Shown here piece after piece: positions 21,430 through 33,843 of a DNA stretch of 64,000 nt. The first letter of the stretch is position 1, and every line of letters starts with the position of its first letter. The notes under the pieces were generated by a model, which was not told the DNA's origin, made no database searches, and saw only the letters and a list, made by a program, of their open reading frames with translations. The DNA comes from Thinopyrum elongatum (taxonomy: Eukaryota > Streptophyta > Magnoliopsida > Poales > Poaceae), in contig CM022301.1 of assembly GCA_011799875.1 (NCBI GenBank), forward strand, positions 327,936,929 through 328,000,928, read 5' to 3'. The position numbers and the translations under genes were made by a program.

Positions 21430-21993
21430 ATGGCTAGCATGACTACTCCTCCTTTGTCACCAGATTTTGAAGTTTTATACTTCAAGCAGAAACAAGGAGA
21501 AAATTTGAAAGATGCTTGGTATAGACTAATGGAATCCTATCACATTAGCAATCTTAAAGGGGATGCAAGGATTTTTCTTCGAAATTTTTATATAGGATTA
21601 GCTTTGCATCATAGATAACTTTTGGATTTTGCCACTAAAGGGAACTTTATTGAGCTTGATGCTAATACCACTTATGAGATCTTAGAGGGGATTTTGGGAA
21701 TTCCACCAACCAAAAAGGGGATTTCTTTTACTCAAGAAGGGGCTCAAATTCTAGACAAATTGAGTGATTTGCATAAACACTTGGTTGAGTTGCAAAAATA
21801 TAATGAACCTCTGAAACATATTAGTGGAAACCTCAATCGCATGAATACTTTGATTACTCTTTGCAATAAACGGTTGGATATTTTAGATCTGAAGGTGGTT
21901 TCTTTTCCTGAGAATTTAGGGAAGCGTAAAGAGCCTCCCGGGTTTGAGAAAGCCCTTACAAAAGTTGCTAGAACTAAAGATGACAATACTTAG
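21430..21993 (+). pseudogene. Truncated gag-like ORF of element G
   Basis: The start at 21430 (MASMTTPPL) is favoured over the ATG at 21304, which reads a hydrophobic leader. The frame has one stop (TAA, 21616-21618) and then continues to 21993. Around the stop the protein reads LRNFYIGLALHHR, then LLDFATKGNFIELDA and TTYEILEGI, matching in spacing the gag of E/F (QNFYARLS...SMLDTS..GSFMKKT...RWDLLERI). It therefore corresponds to the C-terminal half of a retrotransposon gag capsid. No zinc knuckle is seen. The tail is Lys-rich (KRKEPPGFEKALTKVARTKDD). It could act as a packaging helper or be a relic. Confidence 0.7.
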
Positions 21994-24442
21994 ATCTATG
22001 CATTATGCCTAGCTAGGGGCATAAAACGATAGCGCTTGTTGGGAGGCAACCCAATGAATAAAATTTATTCTTGCCTTTTTCTTTCTGTTCTTAAGTGTTT
22101 GCACAATTATGCCTCTGTTATGATTGTGTTTTTTATGTTTGAACTAGTGTTTGGGCCAAGCAAAGCCTTTAGGATCATGTTGGGTGATAGTTGATTTGAT
22201 CTTGTTGAAAAACAGAAACTTTTGCGTCCAGTAAAATAATTTTGAAAAATCACAGAAGTGAAGAAAATTCTGAATTTTGTACACAATATTTATATACAAA
22301 TTGCCTACGTTGTCCTAATTTTTCAGAATTTTTGGAGTTACGGAAGTATATGAAGTTTCCAGACTACTACAGACTGTTCTGTTTTTGACAGATTCTGTTT
22401 TCGTTGCATTGTGTGCTTATTTTGATGAATCTATGGGTTGTATCGGGGGGTATGAGCCATAGAAAAGTTGGAATACAGTAGATATAATGCAATAATAAAA
22501 TATGAATGGGTTTGCAATAGTACTTAGAGTGGTGATTTGCTTTGTTATACTAACGGATCTCACAAAGGTTTTTGTTAAGTTTTGTGTGATTGAAGTTTTC
22601 AAGTTTTTGGTGAGATCACGATGGATGAAGGAATAAGGAGTAAGAAGAGCCTAAGCTTGGGGATGCCCACGGCACCCCAAGTTAATATTCAAGGAGAAAC
22701 AAGCAACTAAGCTTGGGGATGCCCCGAGTGGCATCCCCTCTTTCTTCTAACGACCATCGGTATTTTACTTGGAGCTATATTTTTATTCGTCACATATCAT
22801 GAGTTTTGCTTGGAGCGTCTTGGATTATATGAGTCTTTGCTTGTTTTAATTTTTAGTTTGTCACAAGTATCCTTGCCGAACACACCTATTTGATAGAGCC
22901 AAAATTATGCTATGATTTAATAGAATTGCTCTATGTGCTTCACTTAAATTTTTTTAGCTATGGAATTGCTCTAGTGCTTCACTTATATCTTTTTGAGCAC
23001 GGTGTGCTTTAATATTTTTGAAGAAATGCTCTCATTCTTAACTTAGATTTATTTGAGAGTTAGTAAATGTTTGAAGAAATTCTCTTATGCCTCACTTATA
23101 TTATTTTGAGAAGACAAAAAATTTATGCTAATGTTCTTCACTTAGATTTGTTTGAGCTTGTCAAAAGCAATTGCAATATATGAAACTAGTCCCAAAGTGA
23201 TAGATATTCAAGAGGGATATAATAAAAACTTTCATGAAGATCATTGGACAAAATAAACTTGATTCTTTGTAATAGTTTTGTGATATGATGATAGTGATAT
23301 GTGAGTCATGTTGGTGAGTAATTATGCTTTAGTAAGAATATTGGTGTTAAGGTTTGTGATTCCCTATGCAAGCACGAAAGTCAATAGTTATGCAATGAAA
23401 TTACATCCTACTTGTGGTGCATTATTCGGTGTTAGTTATGCTTAATGCTCGCTTATGTGATTTTTCATTTCTTGGTTGGTTGCTTCTCAATCTATTTGCT
23501 AGCCTCCACTTGTACTAAGTAGAAATACTACTTGTGCATCTAAAATCCTTAAACCCAGTTTTGCCATATGAGTCCACCATACCTACCTATATGCGGTATT
23601 CCCGTGCTGTTCTAAGCAAATTTGTATGTCCCATCTCTAATTTTCAAAATAATTTTCCTTTTTGTGTGCTCGTACCGCTCATGAAGCGGCAGGGGGTAGC
23701 CAATATTTTCCATGCTAGATGTGTTATTTTGCATGAGAGTGCGGCGGTAATAGGGATGCACTGTCCCGAAATGAAAAAGAAATTTACTTTATGTTGTCAA
23801 ATAATAAATTCCTTGGAAAGTGTTGGTATGGAGGGCACCCGTGGATACGGATAGCCATGGGATGTGAAAGAATGGTGGAAAAAGGAATAAAATTTATTTT
23901 CTGTTTGGGAAGCGCCTATGATATATCTAGCATGGAAAGTGTTGGGAATTACTCGATCATTTTCGTTGACGGGAAAAGTATGCCTCTAAAAAAAATTAAC
24001 ACTCAATTTAAGCTTTGAGCTCTAGCACCTCTACAAATCCTTACTTCCCTCTGCGAAGGGCCTTTCTATTTACTTTATGCAATTTTTATTTTTAGTTGAA
24101 TCTCCATCTTCTCTTATAAAGCACCAACTAAGGGGCACTATGATCGTACTTGAGCATTGGGTGTAGCTAATATGCGACTGTGTTTCATGAATGGATCAAT
24201 GATTGAGCATGATGGGCTAGGGATAACTTTCTTTAGTGTTGATATTTTGAAAGACATGGTTGCTTGTTGATAAGCTTGAGTATTGAAATCTTCATGTCAA
24301 AACTAGACTATTGCTTTGAACCATATAAAAGTCCAAATGTCCATGCTACAAAAGAAAAGAATATGTGATGAACATGTTAGGCAGCATTCCACATCAAAAA
24401 TTCTGTTTTTATCATTTACCTACTCGAGGACGAGTAGGAATT
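21994..24442 (+). other. G non-coding internal region
   Basis: No credible gene. Shared blocks in order: AGCGCTTGTTGGGAGGCAAC (22031), GGGCCAAGCAAAGCC (22152), CTAATTTTTCAGAA (22315), a tract around TACTAACGGATCTCACA (22548), double hairpin (22653-22761), repeated CTTCACTTATATCTTTTTGAG-type motifs (22925-23150), CCACCATACCTACCTAT (23574) and ACTTCCCTCTGCGAAGGGC (24042). Confidence 0.75.
22653..22761 (+). promoter_or_regulatory. Double hairpin module of G
   Basis: Arms GGGGATGCCCACGGCACCCC and GGGGATGCC / GGCATCCCC, each introduced by AAGCTTGGGGATGCC, ending CCATCGGT. Same layout as in W1 and C. Confidence 0.7.
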
Positions 24443-24456
24443 AAGCTTGGGGATGC
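24443..24456 (+). other. G polypurine tract
   Basis: AAGCTTGGGGATGC directly before the 3' LTR, preceded by CTACTCGAGGACGAGTAGG. Confidence 0.85.
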
Positions 24457-26059
24457 TGATATGTCTCCAACATATCTATAATATTTGCTTGTTCCATGCT
24501 ATTACATTATCATTCTTGGATGTTTTACAATTATTTTATAGCAACTTTATATCATTTTTTGGGACTAACTTACTGACATAGTGCCCATTGCCAGTTGCTG
24601 TTTTTTTGCTTGTTTTTTACTTCGCAGAATATCAGTACCAAACGGAGTCCAAACGCAGCAAAACTTTTTGGAGAATTTTTATGGACTAGAAGGAACCACT
24701 TGGGCCAAAGAAGTACCAGAGGGGGGCACAACCCACCTGGGCGCGCCTGGGGGTCCAGGCGCGCCCTGGTGGGTTGTGCCCACCTCGGTGGCCTCCCGCA
24801 CCGCCTCTTCACCCTATAAATACCCAAATATTCCAGAAAACCTAGGGGAGTCGATGAAAACACAATTCCAGCCGCCGCAAGTTCCAGAACCACAAGATCC
24901 AATCTAGACACCATCACAGAGGGGTTCATCATCCTCATTGGTGCCTCTCCGATGATGCGTGAGTAGTTCATTGTAGACCTACGGGTCCGTAGGCAGTAGC
25001 TAGATGGCTTCTTCTCTCTTTTTGATTCTCAATACAATGGTCTCTTGGATATCTATTTGATGTAACTCTTTTTGCGGATGTAACTCTTTTTGCAGTTTGT
25101 TTGTTGGGATCCGATGGACTTTGAGTTTATGATCAGATCTATATCCATGAAAGTTATTTGAGTTCTTTTGATCTCTTTTATGCATGATTACTTATAGCCT
25201 CGTATTTCTTCTTCGAATCTTTGGTTTAGTTAGGCCAACTAGATAGATTTTTCTTGCCATGGGAAGAGGTGCTTTGTGATGGGTTCGATCGTGCGGTGTT
25301 CTTTCCCAGTGATAGAAGGGGCAACAAGACACGCATGTATCGTTGCTATTAAGGATAACAAGATGGGGGCTATTCCTACATGAATAGATCTCGTCTACAT
25401 CATGTCATCATTCTTATTGCATTACTCCGTTTCTCCATGAACTTAATACACTAGATGCATGCTGGATAGCGGTCGATGTGTGGAGTAATAGTAGTAGATG
25501 TAGGCAGGAGTCGGTCTACTAATCTTGGACGTGATGCCTATATAATGATCATTGTCTGGATATCGTCATAATTATTTGATGTTTTATCAATTGCCCAAAA
25601 GTAATTTGTTTACCCACCGTATGCTATTTTCTCGAGAGAAGCTACTAGTGAAATCTACGGCCCCCGGGTCTATTCTTCATCATATTTGCTTTCCGATCTA
25701 TTTTTATTTGATTTTATTTTAAGATCTATTATTCCAAAAACCCAAAAATACCTTGTTGCACTTTTTTGCTATTTATTTTATTTTGCGTTTTATCGAGATC
25801 TATTTATCCAATCTATCACAATTTTTCCCGTCAACTTGACAATTTCTGGTGCCGTTACCCATAGAGGGATTGACAACCCCTCATAAGCGTCGGGTTGCAA
25901 GTATTTGTTCTTTGTGTGCAGGTACCATTTACATAGTGTTGCTTGGTTCTCCTACTGGATTGATACCTTGGTTTCATAACTGAGGGAAATACCTACCGTA
26001 GTTGTGCTGCATCATCCCTTCCTCTTTGGGGAAATTCCGACGTAATTCAAGCGACATCA
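24457..26059 (+). repeat. G 3' LTR
   Basis: 1603 bp, TGATATGTCT...GACATCA followed by GTACC. Near-perfect palindrome at 24721-24785 with two GGCGCGCC cores and arms GGGCACAACCCACC / GGTGGGTTGTGCCC. TATA box TATAAATA at 24815-24822. A short insertion GATGTAACTCTTTTTGC-type duplication near 25060-25090 explains most of the length difference from the 5' copy. Confidence 0.92.
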
Positions 26060-26132
26060 GTACCTTCGGCATTATTTATCTTGATGGCTCCAGAGCGATA
26101 AACCTCCTCGATAACTTATGGTCCTTCCCATT
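26060..26132 (-). pseudogene. E integrase C-terminal piece between insertions G and F
   Basis: 73 bp of E coding sequence (VIEEVYRSGAIKINNAEGT on the minus strand) left between two independent insertions. It contains an in-frame TAA where a Tyr codon would be expected. It links 32813 and 19550 in frame. Confidence 0.8.
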
Positions 26133-27649
26133 TGATACATCCATTTTGCATCATGTTTTCCTACTGTTATTTATATTGTTTTTCGGTATAATAATGCTTT
26201 TTGGAATAATTCAAATGCCTTTTCTCTCATAATATGCAAGGTTCACACGAAGAGGGAGAATACCGAGAGCTGGAATTCTGGACCTGAAAAAGCTACGTCA
26301 GGCCACCTATTCTGCACAACTCCAAATGAGTTGAAACTTCACGGAAATTTTTTATGGAATATATAAGAATTATTGAAGCAAATAAGTATCAGAGGGGGCC
26401 CACCAGGTGGGCACAACCCACCTGGGCGCGCCAGGGAGCCCAGGCGCGCCCTGGTGGGTTGTGCCCTCCTCGGCCCACCTCTGGTGCCCCTCTTCTGGTA
26501 TATAAGTCACTTTGACCTAGAAAAAGTAAGGAGAGGACTTTCAGGACGAAGCACCGCCGTCTCGAGGCGGAACTTGGGCAGGAGCACTTTTGCCCTCCGG
26601 CGGAGCGATTCCGCCGGGGGAACTTTCCTCCCTGAGGGGGAAATCATCGTCATCATCATCACCAACAACTCTCCCATCTTGGGGAGGGAAATCTCCATCA
26701 ACATCTTCAATAGCACCATCTCCTCTCAAACCCTAGTTCATCTCTTGTGTTCAATCTTTGTACCGGAACCTTAGATTGGTGCTTGTGGGTGACTAGTAGT
26801 GTTGATTACATCTTGTAGTTGATTATTATATGGTTTATTTGGTGGAAGATTATATGTTTAGATCCATTATGCTATTTAATACCCCTCTGATCTTGAGCAT
26901 TATTATCATTTGTGAGTAGTTACTTTTGTTCTTGAGGTCACGGGAGAAATCTTGTTGCAAGTAATCATGTGAACTTGATATGTGTTTGATATTTTGATGG
27001 TATGTATGTTGTGATTCCCTTAGTGGTGTCATGTGAACGTCGACTACATGACACTTCACCATATTTGAGCCTAAGGGAATGCATTGTGGAGTAGTTATTA
27101 TATGATGGGTTGCGAGAGTGACAGAAGCTTAAACCCTAGTTTATGCGCTATTCCATAAGGGACCGATTTGGATCCAAAAGTTTAATGCTATGGTTAGATT
27201 TATTCTTAATACTTTTCTCGTAGTTGCGGATGCTTGCGAGGGGGTTAATAATAAGTAGGAGGATTGTTCAATAAGAACAACACCTAAGCACCGGTCCACC
27301 CACATATCAAATTATCAAAGTAGTGAACACAAATCAAACCAACATGATGAAAGTGACTAGATGAAATTCCCGTGTACCCTCAAGAACGCTTTGCTTATCA
27401 TAAGAGACCGTTTTGGCCTGTCCTTTGCCTCAAAAGTATTGGGCTACTTTGCTGCACTTTTGATAATGTTACCGTTGCTTGCTTGTTACAAGTTACCTTG
27501 CTATCAAACTACTCGCTACTTATAATTTCAGTGCTTGCAGAGAATACCTTGCTGAAAACTACTTGTCATTTCCTTCTGCTCCTCGTTGGGTTCGACACTC
27601 TTACTTATCAAAAGGACTATGATTTATCCCGTATACTTGTGGGTCATCA
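26133..27649 (+). repeat. F 5' LTR
   Basis: 1517 bp, TGATACATCC...GGGTCATCA. Palindrome at 26400-26470 with two GGCGCGCC cores, TATA box TATATAAG at 26499-26506. Very similar to the 3' copy. Confidence 0.92.
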
Positions 27650-27660
27650 AGGCACTTTTC

Positions 27661-27679
27661 TGCCGCCGTTGCCAGGGAG
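27661..27679 (+). other. F primer-binding site (tRNA-Asp-like)
   Basis: TGCCGCCGTTGCCAGGGAG, two mismatches to the canonical tRNA-Asp complement, eleven bases after the LTR. Confidence 0.75.
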
Positions 27680-27755
27680 TGAAGCGCTCTTGGTAAGTGG
27701 AAATCGGTAAGGAAAAATTATTACTACGTGCTGAAATTTATTGTCACTTGTTACT

Positions 27756-30345
27756 ATGGAGAACAATCCTTTGAGGGGTTTGTTCGGGGTATCTTCACCT
27801 TGACCAGAACCACAATTAGTTACCCCTCAACCTACTGCACCTACTGAAAATATTGGTTATGAAATTCCTTCGGGTATGATAGAACAACTGCTAGCTAATC
27901 CTTATGCAGGAGATGGAACCAAACATCCCGATATGCACTTGATATATGTGGATGAAATTTGTGGATTATTTATGCTTGCAGGTTTACCCGGAGATGAAGC
28001 TAAGAAGAAGGTTTTCCCTTTATCTTTGAAGGGAAAAGCATTGGCATGGTATAGGCTATGCGATGATATTGGATCCTGGAATTGGAATCGATTGAAATTG
28101 GAATTTCACCAAAAAAATTATCCTATGCATCTAGTTCATCGTGATCGGAATTATATATATAATTTTTGGCCTCGTGAAGGAGAAAGTATCACTCTAGCTT
28201 GGGGGAAGCTTAATTTGATGTTATGTTCATGCCCCAATCATGAGCTCTCAAGAGAAATTATTATTCAGAATTTTTATGCTCGGCTTTCTCGTGATGATCA
28301 ATCCATGCTTGATACTTCTTGTACTGGTTCCTTTATGAAGAAGACTATTGAATTCAGGTGGGATCTTTAAGAAATAATTAAACACAACTCTGAAGATTGG
28401 GAACTCGACGAAGGTAAAGAGCCAGGTATTAAGCTTAAGTATGATTGTGTGAAATCTTTTATGAATACCGATGCTTTTCACAAGTTTAGCACTAAATTTG
28501 GACTTGACTCTGAGATAGTAGCCTCCTTTTGTGAATCATTTGCTACTCATGTTGATCTCCCTGAGGAGAAGTGGTTTAAATATCACCCACCTATTAAAGA
28601 AGAAATTAAAGAACCGGTAATAGCTAAAGATGAAACTATTATTTATAATGTTGATCCAGTCGCTCCTACTGCTTATATTGAAAAATCACCTTTCCCTGTT
28701 AGGATAAAGGAACATGCTAAAGTTTCAACTGTGGTCAACAAAAGTTATATTAGAGTATCCAAACCTGCTGAACAAATCAAAGTAGAACCTAGTGTTGCTA
28801 TGGTTAAAGATCTCCTAGTTGAAAATATAGATGGGCATGTTATTTACTTTTGTGATGAAGCTGCTAGAATTGCCAAACCCGATGAAAAAGATAAACATAG
28901 ACCTGTTGTTGGCTTGCCTGTTGTCTTAGTTAAAATAGGAGATCACTTTTACCATGGTTTATGTGACATAGGTGCTAGCGTGAGTGCTATTCCTTTTGCC
29001 TTATATCAAGAAATTATGAATGATATAGCACCCGCTGAAATAGAAGACATAGATGTTACAATAAAACTTGCTGATAGAGACACCATCACACCACTTGGGA
29101 TTGTTAGAGATGTTGAAGTCTTGTGTGGGAAAATAAAATACCCTACTAATTTTCTTGTTCTTGGTTCCCCACAAGATGACTTTTCCCCATTATATTTGGT
29201 AGACCTTTCTTGAACACCATTAATGCTAAAATAGATTGTGAGAAACAAACTGTCGGTGTTAGTTTTGGTGATGAGTCTCATGAGTTTAATTTTTCTAAGT
29301 TTAGTAGAAAACATCATAAGAAAGAATTGTCTAGTAAGGATGAAATAATTGGTCTTGCCTCTATTGCCGTGCCACCTACAGATCCACTAGAACAGTATTT
29401 GCTAGACCATGAAAATGATATGCATATGCATGAAAGAAATGAGATAGATAAAATTTTCTTTGAACAACGACCTCTGCTTAAACACAATTTGCCTATTGAA
29501 ACTCTAGGAGGTCCTCCTCCACCTAAAGGTGATCCTGTGTTTGAATTAAAACAATTGCCAGACACTTTGAAATATGCTTATCTTGATGAGAAAAAGATAT
29601 ATCCTGTTATTATTAGTGCTAACCTTTCAGAACATGAAGAAGAAAGATTATTGAAGGTTCTGAAGAAGCACCGAGCTGCTATTGGATATACTCTTGATGA
29701 TTTAAAGGGCATTAGTCCCACTCTCTGTCAGCATAAAATTAATATGGAACCTGATGCTAAACCTGTTGTTGATCACCAACGATGTTTAAATCCTAAAATG
29801 AACGAAGTGGTAAGAACTGAAATATTGAAGCTTCTGGAAGCAGGTATAATCTACCCTATAGCTGATAGTAGATGGGTAAGTCTTGTTCATTGTGTCCCTA
29901 AGAAGGGAGGTATTTCTTTTGTTCCTAATGATAAAAATGAACTTATCCCACAAAGAATTGTTACTGGCTACAGAATGGTAATTGATTTTAGAAAATAAAA
30001 TAAAGCAACTAGAAAAGATCATTACCCTTTGCCTTTTATTGATCAAATGCTAGAAAGATTATCTAAGCACACACACTTTTGTTTTCTCGATGGACATTCT
30101 GGTTTTTCTCAAATACCTGTTTCACAACCTGATCAAGAGAAACCACCTTTACTTGTCCTTTTGGAACTTATGCTTATAGACGTATGCCTTTTGGTTTATG
30201 TAATGCACCTGCTACCTTTCAAAGATGTATGACTGCTATATTCTCTGATTTTTGTGAAAAGATTGTTGAGGTTTTCATGGATGATTTTTTCGTTTACGAA
30301 ACTTCTTTTGATGATTGCTTAAGCAACCTTCATCGAGTTTTGTAG
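27756..30345 (+). pseudogene. F gag-protease-partial RT
   Basis: The start at 27756 (MENNPLRG) parallels the E start. A TGA replaces an Arg codon at codon 16 (27801-27803). Gag core 27876-28370 (LAWYRLCDDIGSWNWNRLK, QNFYARLS, GSFMKKT) ends at a TAA; gag C-terminus and protease continue 28449-29213 with active-site motif LCDIGASVSAIPF. Residues of the protease C-part to RT lie in 29210-29998, with RWVSLVHCVPKKGG and RMVIDF then TAA. After 30000 the RT continues with FCFLDGHSGFSQIPV (catalytic Asp), a one-base frameshift near 30145, and VFMDDFFVY (second catalytic Asp pair). It ends near 30345, where the rest of pol is deleted. Not able to encode RT or integrase. Confidence 0.88.
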
Positions 30346-31273
30346 AGATGCGATCCTTCAAGTAAGTTGTCACCATACCTACCTAGGGATTGAGTAAGAT
30401 CCTTCAAGTAAGTTGTCATCGGTGCAAAAAGGCAATAAAAATTGCTTCTAAAAGTGTTGGATCATTTAGTGTAAGAGAAAATTGAGCATTGTACGAACTT
30501 GTGATGGCAAAGAATAAAAGCGACAGACTGCATAATAAAGGTTGCTATCATAAGGGGCAATATAACGTGACGTTCTTTTGCACTAAGAGATTGAGCAAAC
30601 AAACGAAAAGCGCATGGCAACCTCTGCTTCCCTCTGTGAAGGGCATATCTTTTACTTTTATGTACTTACTTTTATGCAAGAGTCAAAGTATTTCTCTCTA
30701 TTCCTTTTTATTTTTCTCTTTTGGCAAGCATCATGTGGTGAGGAAAGATCTAGGCACATATATCTAGTTGGATATGGGTAGCATGAGTTATTATTGTTGA
30801 CATCACCCTTGCGGTGAATATGTTGGGTGGCAAAAACTATAAGCCCCTATCTTTCTATGTGTCCGGTTGAAACTTTTTGCTCATGTGTATGCGGTGAGTG
30901 TTAGCAATCATAGAAGACTATATGATGGTTGAGTATGTGGACTTGCCAAAAAGGCTCCGATACGTGACCCTTCCTAAAAATATGATGAATTGTAGTCGCA
31001 AGGTTGACTGAGAACATAGTTTGTTGGTTTTCAATAGAGTTTATGTTTTATACTTCGATGTTGTGATGAATTGTTACTTGTTCATGAGAAGTCTATGATA
31101 GAAGTTATATGATAAAAGTTCTATGATAAAGTTTTATGTTAAAGTTTGTTGCTATTATAATAATATACATGATGCTTCTATGTCTGTATTTTGTTTTTAT
31201 CGACACCTCTCTCTCTCTAAGCATGTGGACATGTTTTTCGATTTCGGTTTTCGCTTGAGGACAAGTGAGGTCT
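30346..31273 (+). other. F 3' non-coding region after deletion junction
   Basis: Starts with a 21-bp direct repeat, GATCCTTCAAGTAAGTTGTC at 30352 and again at 30398, the second at its normal place in the shared block. The rest matches E 17115-18065 in reverse and the W1 block at 9830-10170. No gene. Confidence 0.75.
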
Positions 31274-31287
31274 AAGCTTGGGGGAGT
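31274..31287 (+). other. F polypurine tract
   Basis: AAGCTTGGGGGAGT directly before the 3' LTR. Confidence 0.85.
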
Positions 31288-32807
31288 TGATACGTCCATT
31301 TTGCATCATGTTTTCCTACTGTTATTTATATTGTTTTTAGGTATAATAATGCTTTTTGGAGTAATTCTAATGCCTTTTCTCTCATAATATGCAAGGTTCA
31401 CACAAAGAGGGAGAATACCGGCAGCTGGAATTCTGCACCTGAAAAAGCTACGTCAGGCCACCTATTCTGCACAACTCCAAATGAGCTGAAACTTCACGAA
31501 GAATTTTTATGGAATATATAAGAATTATTAGAGCAAATAAGTACCAGAGGGGGCCCACCAGGTGGGCACAACCCACCTGGGCGCGCCAGGGAGCCCAGGC
31601 GCGCCCTGGTGGGTTGTGCCCTCCTCGGCCCACCTCCGGTGCCCCTCTTTTGGTATATAAGTCATTTTGACCTAGAAAAAAAATAAGGAGAGGACTTTCG
31701 GGACAAAGCGCCGCCGTCTCGAGATGGAACTTGGGCAGGAGCACTTTTGCCCTCCGGCAGAGCGATTCCGCCGGGGGAACTTCCCTCCCGGAGGGGGAAA
31801 TCATCGTCATCATCATCACCAACAACTCTCCCATCTTGGGGAGGGCAATCTCCATCAACATCTTCAACAGCACCATCTCCTCTCAAACTCTAGTTCATCT
31901 CTTGTGTTCAATCTTTGTACCGGAACCTTAGATTGGTGCTTGTGGGTGACTAGTAGTGTTGATTACATCTTGTAGTTGATTACTATATGGTTTATTTGGT
32001 GGAAGATTATATGTTCAGATCCATTATGCTATTTAATACCCCTCTGATCTTGAGCATTATTATCATTTGTGAGTAGTTACTTTTGTTCTTGAGGTCACGG
32101 GAGAAATCTTGTTGCAAGTAATCATGTGAACTTAATATGTGTTTGATATTTTGATGGTATGTATGTTGTGATTCCCTTAGTGGTGTCATGTGAACGTCGA
32201 CTACATGACACTTCACCATATTTGGGCCTAAGGGAATGCATTGCGGAGTAGTTATTAGATGATGGGTTGCGAGAGTGACAGAAGCTTAAACCCTAGTTTA
32301 TGCGCTATTCCATAAGGGACCGATTTGGATCCAAAAGTGTAATGCTATGGTTAGATTTATTCTTAATACTTTTCTCGTAGTTGCGGATGCTTGCGAGGGG
32401 GTTAATCATAAGTAGGGGGCTTGTTCAAGTAAGAACAGCACCTAAGCACTGGTCCACCCACATATCAAATTATCAAAGTAGTGAACACAAATCAAACCAA
32501 CATGATGAAAGTGACTAGATGAAATTCCCATGTACCCTCAAGAACGCTTTGCTTATCATAAGAGACCGTTTTGGCCTGTCCTTTGCCTCAAAAGGATTGG
32601 GCTACCTTGCTGCACTTTTGTTACCGTTATCGTTGCTTGCTTGTTACAAATTACCTTGCTATCAAACTACTCGCTACTTATAATTTCAGTGCTTGCAGAG
32701 AATACCTTGCTGAAAACTACTTGTCATTTCCTTCTGCTCCTCGTTGGGTTCGACACTCTTACTTATCGAAAGGACTATGATTTATCCCCTATACTTGTGG
32801 GTCATCA
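31288..32807 (+). repeat. F 3' LTR
   Basis: 1520 bp, TGATACGTCC...GGGTCATCA followed by CCATT. Palindrome 31556-31625, TATA box TATATAAG 31654-31661. Confidence 0.92.
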
Positions 32808-32812
32808 CCATT

Positions 32813-33843
32813 TAGAGAGAAGTTTTCCTGCAAAGAATCTGAAATGAGAGTTGCATAAAAGAACATATTCTCCAACTTTGAATTCCCGCTTTTGGATTCT
32901 TTTGTCATGCCATCTTTTAACTTTTTCTTTAAATAATTTGGCATTTTCATAAGCTTGGGTTCTCCATTCATCTAATGAGCTAATATCAAATAACCTCTTT
33001 TCACCGGCAAGTTTGAAATCGTAGTTGAGTTCTTTAATTGCCAAATATGCTTTATGTTCTAACTCAAGAGGCAAACGACAAGCTTTTCCATGAACCATTT
33101 TATAGGGAGACATACCCATAGGATTTTTATATGCTGTTTTGTAGGCCCAAAGTGCATCATCCAATTTCTTAGACCAATTCTTTCGGGACCTATTAACAGT
33201 TTTTTGTAATATTAGTTTTATTTGTCTATTGCTAAGTTCAACTTGACCACTAGATTGAGGATGATAGGGTGATGCAATTCTATGGTTAACATCATATTTA
33301 GGAAGCATTTTACGGAAAGCACCATGAATAAAGTGTGAACCACCATCAGTCATTAAATATCTAGGGACTCCAAACCTTGGGAAAATGACTTCTTTAAGCA
33401 TTTTAATGGAAGTGTTATGATCAGCACTACTAGTTGGAATAGCTTCTACCCACTTAGTAATATAATCAACAGCAACCAAAATATATTTATACCCATTAGA
33501 GGAAGGAAAAGGTCCCATATAATCAAAACCCCAAACATCAAATGGCTCAACAGCAAGTGAATAATTCATAGGCATTTCTTGTCGCTTACCGATATTACCA
33601 ATTCTTTGACATTCATCACAAGATAAAACAAACTTATGGGCATCCTTGAAGAGAGTAGGCCAATAAAAACCAGATTGCAATACCTTATGAGCAGTTCTAT
33701 CTCCTGCATGATGTCCGCCATAAGCTTCGGAGTGGCATTTTCATAGGATTTGTTCCTGTTCATGCTCAGGTACACAATGTCTAATAATACCATCTACTCC
33801 TTCTTTATAAAGATGTAGGTCATCCCAAAAGTAATGCCTTAAA
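32813..33843 (-). pseudogene. E integrase: zinc-binding domain and catalytic core
   Basis: The HHCC region is spread over two frames (about 33843-33590), including the [11 protein letters not shown]ys pair. The core, 33680-32813, has the first Asp in FDYMGPFP, the second in MTDGGSHF and the Glu in [10 protein letters not shown]. It continues through the conserved region after the core ([29 protein letters not shown]) to LLSKW, where F is inserted. Integrase inserts the cDNA into the genome. Broken by frameshift and insertions. Confidence 0.88.

Larger units (their letters stand above)
19551..26059 (+). mobile_element. G, non-autonomous Athila-like LTR retrotransposon, complete
   Basis: 6.5 kb element with two full LTRs (19551-21147 and 24457-26059) and perfect target duplication GTACC (19546-19550, 26060-26064), inserted in the integrase gene of E. 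The internal region has duplicated primer-site sequences, one gag-like ORF with a stop, about 2.4 kb of non-coding sequence and a polypurine tract. There is no protease, RT or integrase, so it would need proteins from another element. Confidence 0.93.
26133..32807 (+). mobile_element. F, internally deleted Athila-like gypsy element, complete ends
   Basis: 6.7 kb, LTRs 26133-27649 and 31288-32807, perfect target duplication CCATT (26128-26132, 32808-32812). Same family as E (LTR and gag-pol very similar), inserted in opposite orientation into the integrase gene of E. Gag, protease and most of RT remain; the end of RT, RNase H, integrase and the extra ORF are gone. Stops and a frameshift are also present. 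Confidence 0.93.

Noticed and set aside
23534..24018. Two overlapping frames in the 3' internal region of G.
   Set aside because: They overlap blocks conserved as non-coding in E, F and W1 and share no protein similarity with each other or with the relatives.
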